Shown piece by piece: positions 52,590 to 60,600 of a stretch of 64,000 nucleotides of DNA. The stretch is taken from positions 983,609 to 1,047,608 of the forward strand of contig WBMV01000270.1 in assembly GCA_013396655.1 (NCBI GenBank), in the 5' to 3' direction. The notes beneath the pieces were generated by a model that was not told where the DNA came from, did not search any database, and saw nothing but the letters and a program-made list of their open reading frames with translations. Position numbers and translations under genes: made by a program. How positions within the stretch are numbered: the first letter of the stretch is position 1; each line of letters starts with the position of its first letter. Origin of the DNA: Campylorhamphus procurvoides. Lineage: Eukaryota > Chordata > Aves > Passeriformes > Dendrocolaptidae.

Positions 52590-52761
52590 GGTGCCGGGGA
52601 TTGGCTGGCGGCGGCTCAGCGGCACTTCAAAGCCGGCGAGGGAGCTACAATTGTGGTGGAATGGGCGGAACTGATCATTGTATTGCACACCTCTAAAAAA
52701 AACACTGCCTCTGATTTATCAATATAAAAAAGATCCTCTGAGAGGAGGGCACTTTTGTGTG
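52590..52761 (+). promoter_or_regulatory. SP8 proximal promoter (inverted CCAAT, GC box, TATA box)
   Basis: An inverted CCAAT box (ATTGG, 52600-52604) is followed by a GC box (GGGCGG, 52663-52668) and a TATA-like box (TATAAAA, 52723-52729). A start site about 30 bases after the TATA box would fall near 52753, only some 9 bases before the ATG at 52762. So either the leader is very short or the TATA-like element lies in a longer 5' untranslated region. The strand is inferred from the gene. Confidence 0.55.
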
Positions 52762-52782
52762 ATGGCAACTTCACTTCTAGGG
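52762..52782 (+). CDS. SP8: SP8 coding exon 1 (7 codons, MATSLLG)
   Basis: ATG at 52762 has G at -3 and G at +4, a strong Kozak context. Seven codons give MATSLLG, followed directly by GTGAGT, a canonical donor in phase 0. Joined to 53819 the protein reads MATSLLG then [11 protein letters not shown], matching the N-terminus of the long SP8 isoform known from mammals. The exon is too short to be found by ORF length and is easily missed. The next in-frame methionine (53852) would give the isoform that is 18 residues shorter. Confidence 0.9.
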
Positions 52783-54567
52783 GTGAGTCTAAGGATTTTT
52801 TTCTCTTGCTGGTTTAATTGGTTTCTTTTTATTGTCGATTGGAGGGGGTTAAAATAACCCCTGTCTTGACCGGGGCTATCAGTCTCCTCTATTCAGCCTT
52901 TTTTTTAATCTTTTTTCCTTTTTTTTTTTTTTTAACCTTAGTACTACTGAGTTTAGCAGAAAAGAAAGAGCGAGAGGGGGAAAAGGGGGCAGAGTCACTT
53001 TTCAGTGAGCAGGAAAAGGTTTTAAGGGCATTTGTAGAAACAAACTACAGCGTCTGAGCTGTGCTGTTCCTGTACCCCCGGAGAAGTGGCTTTTCTTCTT
53101 TACATGTGACTGCTGGAAGAAAAAACCCAAAAAACAACAACAAAAATACCCAAACCCAAACCCAGCATTATCGTTTTTAGTGTGCAATTTTTTAATTTGC
53201 AACAGATTGTGGCTTTTTATTTCCCTTTAAAATAACACAGCCCACCGTGTCTTGCAGGTACGTTCAACTCGTGTATACATACATATTTACATATGTTAAA
53301 TTTATATATGTATTTAATTATCGTTGGTACGTAAAGTAGGCCGATTTTAAGCATTTTTTTTTAAAAGGAGTAATTTGATACTACTACAGTTCTATATTTA
53401 AGAAAACAGCCTTACTGAACTGAGGGACGGGGACCGGCCACGTCCCGGCAAAAGAGAACAGGCTGAAACGTAGCTGCCGCCCGTGCCGGGGGCATATTTA
53501 AAGCTACGGTAACAGACGCAACTTTCCCCCCCCCCTCTTTTTTCTCCCCCTTTTTTAACCCTTCCCGAGCTCCTCCGTGGGAGGGGAGTTGGATGGTGAA
53601 AAAAAGCCCCGGGAGGCGTTTGGAGTCAGAACCGCGGTGCCGGCCCGAGCGAAGGAGTCCTCCCGCGGGAGTCGCAAAACTTTTCGCCCGGGGCCGGGCG
53701 GCGGAGCGGAGCGGGGCCGGGCGCGGAGCGGGGCTGGGCGCGGGACACGGGGCGCGGGGCGGCGGGTCCGCTCCGTCCCTGACGCGCTGGGGCGGCCCTT
53801 TCCCCTCTGTGCCCGCAGGAGGAACCGCGGGTAGGCTCCACGCCTCTGGCCATGCTCGCCGCGACCTGCAACAAGATCGGCAGTCCCAGTCCCTCGCCGT
53901 CCGCCCTCTCGGACAGCGCGTCCTCCTTCGGCAAAGGCTTCCACCCCTGGAAACGCTCCNCCAGACCTCGCTCCACTCGCCGCTGGGCGGCTACAACTCG
54001 GATTACTCGGGCCTGGGCCACTCGGCCTTCAGTAGCGGCGCCTCCTCGCACCTCCTCAGCCCCGCCGGGCAGCACCTCATGGATGGATTTAAGCCGGTGC
54101 TGCCCGGCTCCTACCCGGACTCGGCCCCCTCGCCGCTGGCCGGCGCCGGGGGCTCCATGCTGGGCGGCGGCCCTGCCGCGCCGCTGTCCGCTTCGCCGCG
54201 CTCCTCCGCCCGCCGCTACTCGGGGCGCGCCACCTGCGACTGCCCCAACTGCCAGGAGGCCGAGCGGCTCGGGCCGGCGGGGGGCAGCCCGCCGCGCCAG
54301 GGGCCGGACCNNNNNNNNNNNNNNNNNNNNNNNNNNNNNNNNNNNNNNNNNNNNNNNNNNNNNNNNNNNGCTTCGGCGTGGCGGGCTCGGCGCGGAACGG
54401 CTCCTCGGCGGCGGCAGCGGCGGCGGCTGCGGCGGCCGCTCTGGTCTCGGACTCGTTCAGCTGCGGTGGCTCGCCGGGCTCCAGCGCTTTCTCCCTCACC
54501 TCCAGCAGCGCGGCGGCCGCCAGCTCGCCCTTCGCCAACGACTACTCCGTCTTCCAGGCGCCCGGCA

Positions 54568-54598
<31 letters not shown>

Positions 54599-55020
54599 AG
54601 CGGCGGGACAGGAGACGGCGGCGCACCAGCCTGTCTTCATCTCCAAGGTGCACACGTCGGTGGAGGGGCTGCAGGGCATCTACCCGCGGGTGGGCATGGC
54701 GCACCCCTACGAGTCCTGGTTCAAGCCCTCGCACCCGGGGCTCGGCGCCGGCGANGCGGCACCTGCGGACCCACACGGGCGAGAAGCGCTTCGCCTGCCC
54801 CGTCTGCAACAAACGCTTCATGCGCAGCGACCACCTCAGCAAGCATGTCAAGACCCACAGCGGCCCCGGGGGCCCCGGCGGCGGTGGCCCCGGCGGTGGT
54901 CCCAGCGGTAAGAAGGGCAGCGACACCGACAGCGAGCACAGCCCTGCCGGCAGCCCGCCCTGTCACTCCCCGGAGCTGCTGCCGCCCCCCGAGCCCGGAC
55001 ACCGCAATGGCCTGGAGTGA
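52762..55020 (+). CDS. SP8: SP8 transcription factor, two coding exons, second exon scrambled and incomplete in this assembly
   Basis: Seen: coding exon 1 (52762-52782) ends at a GTGAGT donor. Coding exon 2 starts at 53819 after a pyrimidine-rich tract and CAG, and ends at TGA 55018-55020. The pieces encode an SP box ([15 protein letters not shown], split by the intron), poly-Ala and poly-Gly tracts, the buttonhead box CDCPNC, one complete C2H2 finger and the C-terminus ending in GHRNGLE. Known: Sp8 is a nuclear factor that binds GC/GT boxes through three C-terminal C2H2 fingers and acts in the apical ectodermal ridge (Fgf8 maintenance), craniofacial tissue and forebrain. Odd: exon 2 is broken by n (53960), N (54311-54369) and n (54755), the blocks are out of order and in different frames, and about 120 of roughly 500 expected residues are missing. 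The buttonhead-box flank and C-terminus fit SP8 better than its paralogue SP9. Identification is firm; the gene model as drawn cannot be translated. Confidence 0.96.
52783..53818 (+). other. SP8 intron 1 (phase 0, about 1.04 kb)
   Basis: The intron starts GTGAGT at 52783 and ends with a pyrimidine-rich stretch and GCAG at 53817-53818. It holds T-rich tracts near 52893-52934, an A/C-rich low-complexity run at 53117-53165, an AT-rich patch at 53275-53320, and from about 53420 the CpG island that continues through exon 2. A TATTTAA motif at 53495-53501 in this CpG-rich part could mark an alternative promoter. Reading frames across 53593-53818 are intronic and not part of the protein. Confidence 0.85.
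53495..53501 (+). promoter_or_regulatory. TATA-like motif in SP8 intron 1, possible alternative promoter
   Basis: TATTTAA lies in a CpG-rich part of the intron about 350 bases before ATG 53852. A transcript starting near 53525 would bypass exon 1 and begin translation at MLAATC, producing the short isoform. Inference from position only. Confidence 0.3.
53819..53959 (+). CDS. SP8: SP8 exon 2, block 1: SP box and N-terminal segment
   Basis: 47 codons in the frame of ATG 53852, beginning [21 protein letters not shown] and ending KGFHPWKRS just before the n at 53960. The SP box lies at the start; Sp-family members share this motif of unresolved function near a proteolytic site. In vertebrate SP8 this block is followed by a serine-rich stretch and then the FGVAG/poly-Ala region, which here appears only after the large gap (block 2, 54370-54754). 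The start at 53819 is set by the acceptor; initiation at 53852 gives the short isoform. Confidence 0.93.
53960..53960. other. Single-n assembly join inside SP8 exon 2
   Basis: One n separates KGFHPWKRS coding sequence from [10 protein letters not shown] coding sequence, and the reading frame changes across it. Single n joins are typical of scaffolders that estimate a zero or negative gap. The serine-rich segment and all of block 2 are missing at this point. Confidence 0.95.
53961..54310 (+). CDS. SP8: SP8 exon 2, block 3 (misplaced): mid-protein segment with buttonhead box
   Basis: Read in the frame of 53962 this gives [17 protein letters not shown], then [37 protein letters not shown] and [27 protein letters not shown] is the buttonhead (CXCPXC) box that precedes zinc finger 1 in Sp proteins. 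In normal SP8 this block lies after block 2, next to the fingers; here it directly follows block 1 with one n between. The last codons (about 54288-54310) read SPPRQGPD where SP8 normally has a basic LRRKG-type stretch, which suggests poor base quality at a contig end. Confidence 0.92.
54311..54369. other. Assembly gap, 59 N
   Basis: A run of 59 N inside SP8 exon 2 separates the block that ends near the buttonhead box from the poly-Ala block. The two sides are not adjacent in the SP8 protein, so the gap length cannot be taken as a real distance. Confidence 0.98.
54370..54754 (+). CDS. SP8: SP8 exon 2, block 2 (misplaced): poly-Ala/poly-Gly activation-type region
   Basis: Read in the frame of 54372 this gives [12 protein letters not shown], a run of about 12 Ala, then [38 protein letters not shown], a run of 9 Gly near 54576-54599, and [19 protein letters not shown] to SHPGLGAG. 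In SP8 of other vertebrates this region follows the N-terminal KGFHPWKRS segment and precedes the [10 protein letters not shown] block, so blocks 2 and 3 are exchanged here. The frame differs from both neighbours. The Ala and Gly runs are codon repeats (GCN, GGC) that commonly break short-read assembly. Confidence 0.93.
54755..54755. other. Single-n assembly join before the SP8 zinc finger block
   Basis: One n joins SHPGLGAG coding sequence to [10 protein letters not shown] coding sequence with a frame change. The whole buttonhead-box block and about one and a half zinc fingers should lie between them. Confidence 0.95.
54756..55020 (+). CDS. SP8: SP8 exon 2, block 4: end of zinc finger 2, zinc finger 3 and C-terminus
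   Basis: Starts [12 protein letters not shown], the tail of finger 2 plus the TGEKRF linker, and continues with complete finger 3: CPVC, the RSDHLSKH recognition helix and VKTH. A Gly/Pro-rich spacer leads to [23 protein letters not shown] and the terminal GHRNGLE before TGA at 55018. Finger 1 and the body of finger 2 should lie immediately before this block but are absent; the sequence jumps from block 2 through one n (54755). Confidence 0.95.
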
Positions 55021-55927
55021 TGGGTCGAGGCGCGGGGCCGTCGCACCCCCCGGCCCGCCGCCCTCCTGGCCGCGCAGCCCTGCGGCGGGGACGCGGACAC
55101 GTAAGTAGCCGCCGCCGCTCCGCAAGAACCGCGCTCAGCCCCGCGGCCGCTCCGCTGCCCGCCTGGAGCCCCGCACGGGCCGAGCCGTGCGGTGGGGCCG
55201 CGCAACCCCCGCGATGGGGCCAAAGGAGCGTTTCGGCAAGCGGAAAGAGCCGCGCCGCGCCGCCGCCTCCGTTCCCCTTCACCTTGAGACGCCTTGCCTC
55301 GTGTGGCTTTTAGAGCTGACCCACCCCTCCACCCCCTTCGACGTTCCCTCTCGCTTTTTTGCTGGAAACCGGCCCGTCCCCTCTCCCTCAGCCACTAGCG
55401 CCGGTACAGCTGCGGTGCCCCGGCAGGGAGGGCGGGAGGCTCGGGGCTGCCCCGCGGCGGAACTTCCGACGGCAGCGCCGTCAGCCACCGTCGTTACCCC
55501 AACACAGCGTCGAGCTGAGACTCAGACCCGCTCTGATCTCGTTAACTGCTCAAAACCCGTCTGCTCCCCGGGACTGGAGCAGCAGTGTGCTTATTTCCCT
55601 TCTCCTCTTTTTTTTTTCTTTTTTTAATTTTAGAGAATCGTTTACCTCCCCGAGTCCAAATTTTACTGCGTTTGCCAGCGCATTTGTATAATTCTCGTTT
55701 GAGCAGGAATCGCGAAATATGTTGCATATAATTAGGTTGAAAGTCGTATATTATTATTTTTTTTTAACTCCAGACAAACGAAGAAGCACCGTGGGTTTCC
55801 AGTGAAGATGTATTTCCAATACCAAAAAGGGAGGCTGGGGGGAATAGGTAAATTAAATATTTGTAAAATACGTCTGAACCTATAGGTTTGTACCACTGGG
55901 GAATCGTTCTAGATTAGCTAACAATTA

Positions 55928-55933
55928 AATAAA
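55928..55933 (+). terminator. Candidate poly(A) signal AATAAA, proximal
   Basis: First canonical AATAAA downstream of the SP8 stop codon (about 0.9 kb), followed by T-rich sequence around 55985-56070. Confidence 0.4.
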
Positions 55934-56357
55934 ACTCCACCACTGTGTGAGGCGCAGTTGTCCAGGAGACGATTTTGTATAATATTTTTTTTGTAAATTA
56001 CTTCCACTATATATTTGAAAATATATTGAAGTACACTTGAGCTTTTTATTTTTTTTTATTTTATTTCATGTCCTGTCACGAGAAAGCATTCTTGTTGCAA
56101 TCCTGGTTCACTGCATTCTTTTCCTGGACTCGTTCCTTGAAGCGTACATCAAATCACACTTCAGGATATAGGTTTTGCTTGAATATTAATTTAGGTAAGC
56201 ATACAACTGTAATTAAGCAAACAATATTTGATAAATGTTGAATGACATTTAATTTAATGGAGCATGTACTTATTTGCATTTGCTGGCAGTTCAGGTATAG
56301 TTACAGTGAGAGTTCTCCTATATTTCATAAAGTGGGTTTGCCATGACCCATGTATTA

Positions 56358-56436
56358 AATAAACTGTCCAAGTGAAACTGAACTAACGTTGGCCTATGTG
56401 TATTTCCTGAAAATAATATTGATAAATGTTAATAAA
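56358..56436 (+). terminator. Pair of candidate poly(A) signals (AATAAA at 56358 and 56431)
   Basis: Two canonical hexamers 73 bases apart, with TGTGTATTTCC-like and TAATGTTG-type G/T-rich sequence downstream. They would give a 3' untranslated region of about 1.4 kb. Confidence 0.45.
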
Positions 56437-56614
56437 CACTCCTGACACTACATTAGCAGTTTGCAATGCTGCAAACTAATTGTCTCATTGTAATGTTGAA
56501 ATAATTTGGATATTTCACATTGAAATGAAAAGCCCTTCGCTGGAACATTTTAGATTTGCATTTTAAATGCATGAAATGTAATTGATTTTTATCTGTAATA
56601 TTTTAAATGGTATT

Positions 56615-56620
56615 AATAAA
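56615..56620 (+). terminator. Candidate poly(A) signal AATAAA, distal
   Basis: Canonical hexamer followed by a T-rich/GT-containing stretch (56650-56675), consistent with a downstream element. Plausible main 3' end of SP8. Confidence 0.4.
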
Positions 56621-57056
56621 CTCCAGAAAAACATTCTACCTTAGGTCAGACATTTGTTTTTCTTCTTTGTAAGTCCATCATTATAGTCAACTATTTACTT
56701 TGAACTCAAATGGCATGAGTCGTTCACTAGAGTTTCAGAGAAAAGTGAAAATACAACGAATGTAGATTGTAGCACCGAATGAGACCAACTTTGAGGCATT
56801 AAAAATAAGTTTACATTCTGTTTCATTTTTTTACAAGGCAGTAGTTGAGGAAACTAAATGAAAGACACTAACTACTTTTTATTTTTTTTTAGTGATTTTT
56901 ACTAGTAATACAGTGCCTCTTACAAACCCGAATGTATTTGAGAAACTGCTTTGCATATACCTTCTCCTTGGAATTATTTTTCACGTCGTACAAGATCCAC
57001 TGTGGAAGGAGATTTAATATTGAAGTACTGAGAGTCATTATTATTTTAAAAGTCAA

Positions 57057-57080
57057 AATAAAAAGTGGTCTTCCACTTTT
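57057..57080 (+). other. AATAAA followed by short hairpin
   Basis: AATAAA at 57057-57062 overlaps the left arm of AAAAGTGG-TCTT-CCACTTTT (57061-57080). About 2 kb past the SP8 stop, so a very distal 3' end is possible but unproven. Confidence 0.35.
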
Positions 57081-57389
57081 GTTTTTGAGTAAGGTAGTTG
57101 TAGCTGGGAGCAATGCTAATTGCTGTATTGAGCACTAACTTCTGCAGGTCTCAATGGTGGGAAACTTTTCGGTTGTGCATGAAAACTCCCTTCTCCTTTG
57201 GGGGCATTTTCCCCGCAGGACCGGGAACCTGGGCAATTTCAAGAGCTGCAGGATGCTGCCAGCCAGCCGGTCCAGCAGAACTGCTCTTGCTGTGTCTTTT
57301 AAATATTTTCCACAAGCTGTCTCCGAACAACAATAAAAACACTACTGCGAGTGTCTTTTGTACTGACAGCATTTGCTTAGCGTTTCGGG

Positions 57390-57478
57390 AAAACAAAACA
57401 AAACAAAACCACCAAAACCCCAAACCAACAAAAAAACCACCACCAACAAAAAACCCCCTCAAACCCAAACCCCTCAAA
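57390..57478. repeat. A/C-rich low-complexity tract
   Basis: AAAAC units grading into CCACC and AAACCC units. The frames over it, rich in Pro, Lys and Thr, are spurious. Confidence 0.85.
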
Positions 57479-57480
57479 CT

Positions 57481-59740
57481 GCTAATGCTTTATCTCAATG
57501 CTCTTTTTTTCCCCTCTTTTTTGAGGAGTGGAGGAGCACGCGGAGGGTGTGCTGTTCCTGTTTGAAAATTTGGCCTCTTGGGTTACATAGACAGGCGATG
57601 CTCACCATCAGTGTACTGAAAAAATCAGGGCTAAAGCATGGAATCTGCATAGTGCAAAGATCTTTTGTATATACATGTAAAACACATTGTTAATAGTAAC
57701 TTAAACACCAGATATTAAAATTCAGAGTAAAAAAGCACAGATGAGTCAAATTCACACGCATTCAAGATTTTGGTCCTCTGCATGGTGTAGGGGTTACAAG
57801 GGGCTATTAATATCCACTGGAAATAAGAGTTGTTCTGGTTGACTTTTTCTGAGCTGCATTTTGATTTTTCTTCATTACAAGTACAACCATCAGAGGTCTG
57901 CAAAGTTTCCTACTGAAACAAAGCAACAGTTTGCTCTGATTTTCTTTTTTTTTTTTAATGCCATGAGGTAAATGAGGCGGCATAGCAGGACCTGATTTCC
58001 CCAGTGAGAGGGTGAGGCAGTGGTTATGTTACCTGGCAGTCTTGGTCCTGATAGAATGGGCTGAGCACTTAGCAAAAAGGTTAATAGAGCAGTGGATAAT
58101 TTTTAAGGCTGCTTCTCTGATATTCCTCTGGAAAGAGAGCACTATCAAAATGCTACTATCCAGGAGCTTGAAGGTTTGTTTAGGGCACTGGTTGCTCTGT
58201 CTCGAGGCAGTCTGGCAGTAGGATAGAACCAGAGACAAAAGACAGCCTTCTCTCAGGAAGGAACATATACTTCTGCCGTTTGGAAGCCACCAGTTTGGAT
58301 TCGGTCTGTGTGAGAACACACGTATTTTTCCATTCTTTAACCAGCAAAACCCAGCACTTGAAGGCTGAATAGCTCCTTTTTGTAGTGGATTTGCTTTTAC
58401 TAAACCCTTCCAGATAAGGGCATTGAGTTGTTTGATAGGAGCCAGGAACTTGTCTCTGCGTTGTGCAGATCAAGGTAGAGTTAAACTAGTTTGCTGACCT
58501 ACAGGTCAAACCGGTGTCCATCAACTTACCTTCCAACAGCCTTCAGATGATTGTGGCCATTCCCGTTTGCTCTCTGACCTTTTAAGTCGCTTCCCTTCAA
58601 ACTCATAGCAATGTTTATCGAATTTCGTGTCCTGCTTTACCCACCATTCGGCTTTTCATTGTCATTTTCCAGTTTAAATTTTCAAGCAGTGATAGAAGAT
58701 GTACGGAGCTGAAGTGATTTAAAACACCACTGTATTTCTGCCTGCTCTAGTCCCTTATTGGCTACCCTCAGCCTGTGCCTGAGGAGACTAAACAGTGTTC
58801 AAAGGGTGTTAACTTCTCCGCAATTCCAGTCTAGGAATGTGAAAGCAGAAAACAAGAAATGAAATTTCAAATGCTTTATTTGTGGATGTGATGGCTAATC
58901 CAGCTGTCAACACCTTCACAGCTGTAAAGTCAGCAGGATAAGGATACTTGATGCAGTCCAATAATCTTTCAGTACTAATGGTTGTAAGTATGTATGCACT
59001 TGCCAAAACCTGCCACACTTCAGTTACATTCTGTGAAGCATTCTCTAGTTTAGTTTTGGGAAGAAAGAACCCGGAAAAGGTGGAACAAATTAGGTGTGCT
59101 GCTGCTCACGCTTTTACCAGATTTATGACAAAAGGACAAAACTCTTTTTGCTGTATCAGAATAACTTTGTGCTTCTTAGCATTAATTGGGGTCTGCTTTC
59201 TCAGCTCACTCCATTTCACTTCGCTTTATCCTAAAGGTATATTAAAAATTCCTCAGCAGTTCCATGGTGGGAAGCACATTTTGCAATATTCCCTTTAAAA
59301 AGTAGAACACCAGTTTGTCAACTATTATGTGTGTGGCATAATTTTAAGCAAACAGGCTGTCTTACGCTAAAGTGTATGGAGAAATTGTTGCACGTCAGGA
59401 AAGTGTGCACTGAGAAGAACTGCGCCATTTAGGACAATTATTATGCTTCCTGTTCAATGGTTTTCTAACTGCCGCTAGGAATTATTCACTTTTTTTTAAA
59501 AAAGGGATTAGGGAAATAGGGAACAATGGCAAGCAATAGTACATAGGAGCTTTAGTGGGGCACTCTAAATACAGAGTAATTTAATTTTACACTTGCAGAT
59601 TTCGACACAAACTGAGATCCCATATTACTCCTTGAACAGTGAATAATTTTGCAAGAAGCATATTTATATAGCTTTCAAGGCACATTGAGGGGCTGGATAA
59701 TGGACTTCCCTCCTGGGGAGCGGTCTCGGTCTTGGCAATT
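57481..59740. other. Intergenic DNA downstream of SP8, no gene seen
   Basis: Moderate AT content, chance frames only. One everted AGGTCA repeat at 58495-58508. Confidence 0.6.
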
Positions 59741-60279
59741 GGAGATTTCTGTTTTTTCGCAGGAGGTGTCGGTGGCTCCAGGGCAGCAGTGCTCGGGGGC
59801 AGCCCCCGCTCGCGGCCCGTGCCCCGGCGATGCTCTGTGGGTCGGGGACGGAGAAGGGACGCTTGTGAGCATTCGCATCTGGTTAGGGAAAGAGAGATGG
59901 TCGGGCGAGAAGCTTCTTTTGAACAGTTTTTTCTTCTGGGGAGATGTCAAGTAGTACAAATGTCTTTTGCGGGAATAAGGAAAGGAATACTTTAAAAATT
60001 ATTATTAGTAGTATTATTACTATTATTGCCGGCAGCACACTTTTCTTTACCTCTGTTCTTGTCCCTTGAGACAGGTGGATGTGTAAGCGTGTGCTTATAC
60101 ACCCTGTGCAACCTCCAGCTGCCCCCCATGCCTTAAAAACGCGCCGGCCACTCGCACATCCTTGTTGCTGCTGTGCAGAAGGCTCTGCACGTAACCTGGA
60201 CTTTCTTCACGTCGCTGCACTGGAGCTTCTTTCAGGAGCGAGGAGCTGCTTTGCCATCCCTCTCCTCTTTTTCTGTCCC

Positions 60280-60600
60280 AACTCGAACACAGACACCGGC
60301 ACAGACATAGACACGCACCACAGTGAGGGGGCGGCGCGGCCGGTCCTGCCGCGGGCTTGCAGCGCCACCCGGCGTGTGCGCCCCGTCGGCGGCTGCTCCG
60401 CCCCGAGGGGGCTGAACTGCACAGACGGGACTGCCTGGACGAGGAGCAGAGGGGAAACTCTCGCAGCCTGCCCAGAACTCCGTGGCTGTCCCATGTGATG
60501 CCGGCGGGGGTGTCCTGGACGCGCGGGTCCCAGCCGCCCCTGCCGGCATCACACGGGTCCCTGCACCGGGCGCCGGTGTGTCCTTCAAACCTGGGGTGTT
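60280..60600. promoter_or_regulatory. CpG island about 5.3 kb downstream of the SP8 stop
   Basis: CpG-dense sequence with overlapping frames on both strands (longest 169 codons minus, 60095-60604) and no recognisable domain. Contains a long inverted repeat (60494-60553). Could be a non-coding RNA promoter or part of the SP8 Polycomb domain. Confidence 0.5.
60494..60553. repeat. GC-rich inverted repeat, 17-base arms with one mismatch
   Basis: Perfect TGTGATGCCGGC and its complement (60494-60505, 60542-60553), extended inward by a G/T wobble position and four G:C pairs to 60510 and 60537. The loop is about 26 bases. Confidence 0.9.

Larger units (their letters stand above)
51830..52650. promoter_or_regulatory. 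CpG island upstream of SP8 exon 1
   Basis: GC- and CpG-rich sequence (51835-52250 and 52420-52650) interrupted by a GAT microsatellite and AT-rich patch at 52309-52385. Overlapping open frames on both strands here are by-products of composition. Confidence 0.6.
53420..55560. promoter_or_regulatory. CpG island spanning SP8 intron end, exon 2 and early 3' UTR
   Basis: Dense CpG and G+C, including G-runs near 53690-53765 that could form quadruplexes. Such islands over the body of developmental transcription-factor genes are typical Polycomb targets. The extreme composition explains the assembly breaks. Confidence 0.75.
55021..56640 (+). other. SP8 3' untranslated region (approximate)
   Basis: After the TGA the first 500 bases are GC-rich; then the sequence turns AT-rich with T-tracts, as is usual for a vertebrate 3' untranslated region. 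Candidate AATAAA signals are at 55928, 56358, 56431 and 56615. Which one is used cannot be decided from sequence, so the end is a guess. Reading frames in 55021-55690 are chance frames in GC-rich DNA. Confidence 0.6.

Noticed and set aside
53593..53818. Open frame upstream of block 1 (starting ATG 53593) as the SP8 N-terminus
   Set aside because: It lies inside intron 1, is in a different frame from MLAATC, and reads as Arg/Gly/Pro-rich composition. The exon 1 splice gives the known N-terminus.
53960..54755. A real genomic rearrangement or pseudogenisation of SP8
   Set aside because: All breaks coincide with n/N, every block is otherwise intact and conserved, and SP8 is an essential developmental gene; an assembly error explains everything.
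54216..54926. Long minus-strand frames over SP8 exon 2
   Set aside because: Antisense shadows of GC-rich coding sequence and N bases; no recognisable protein.
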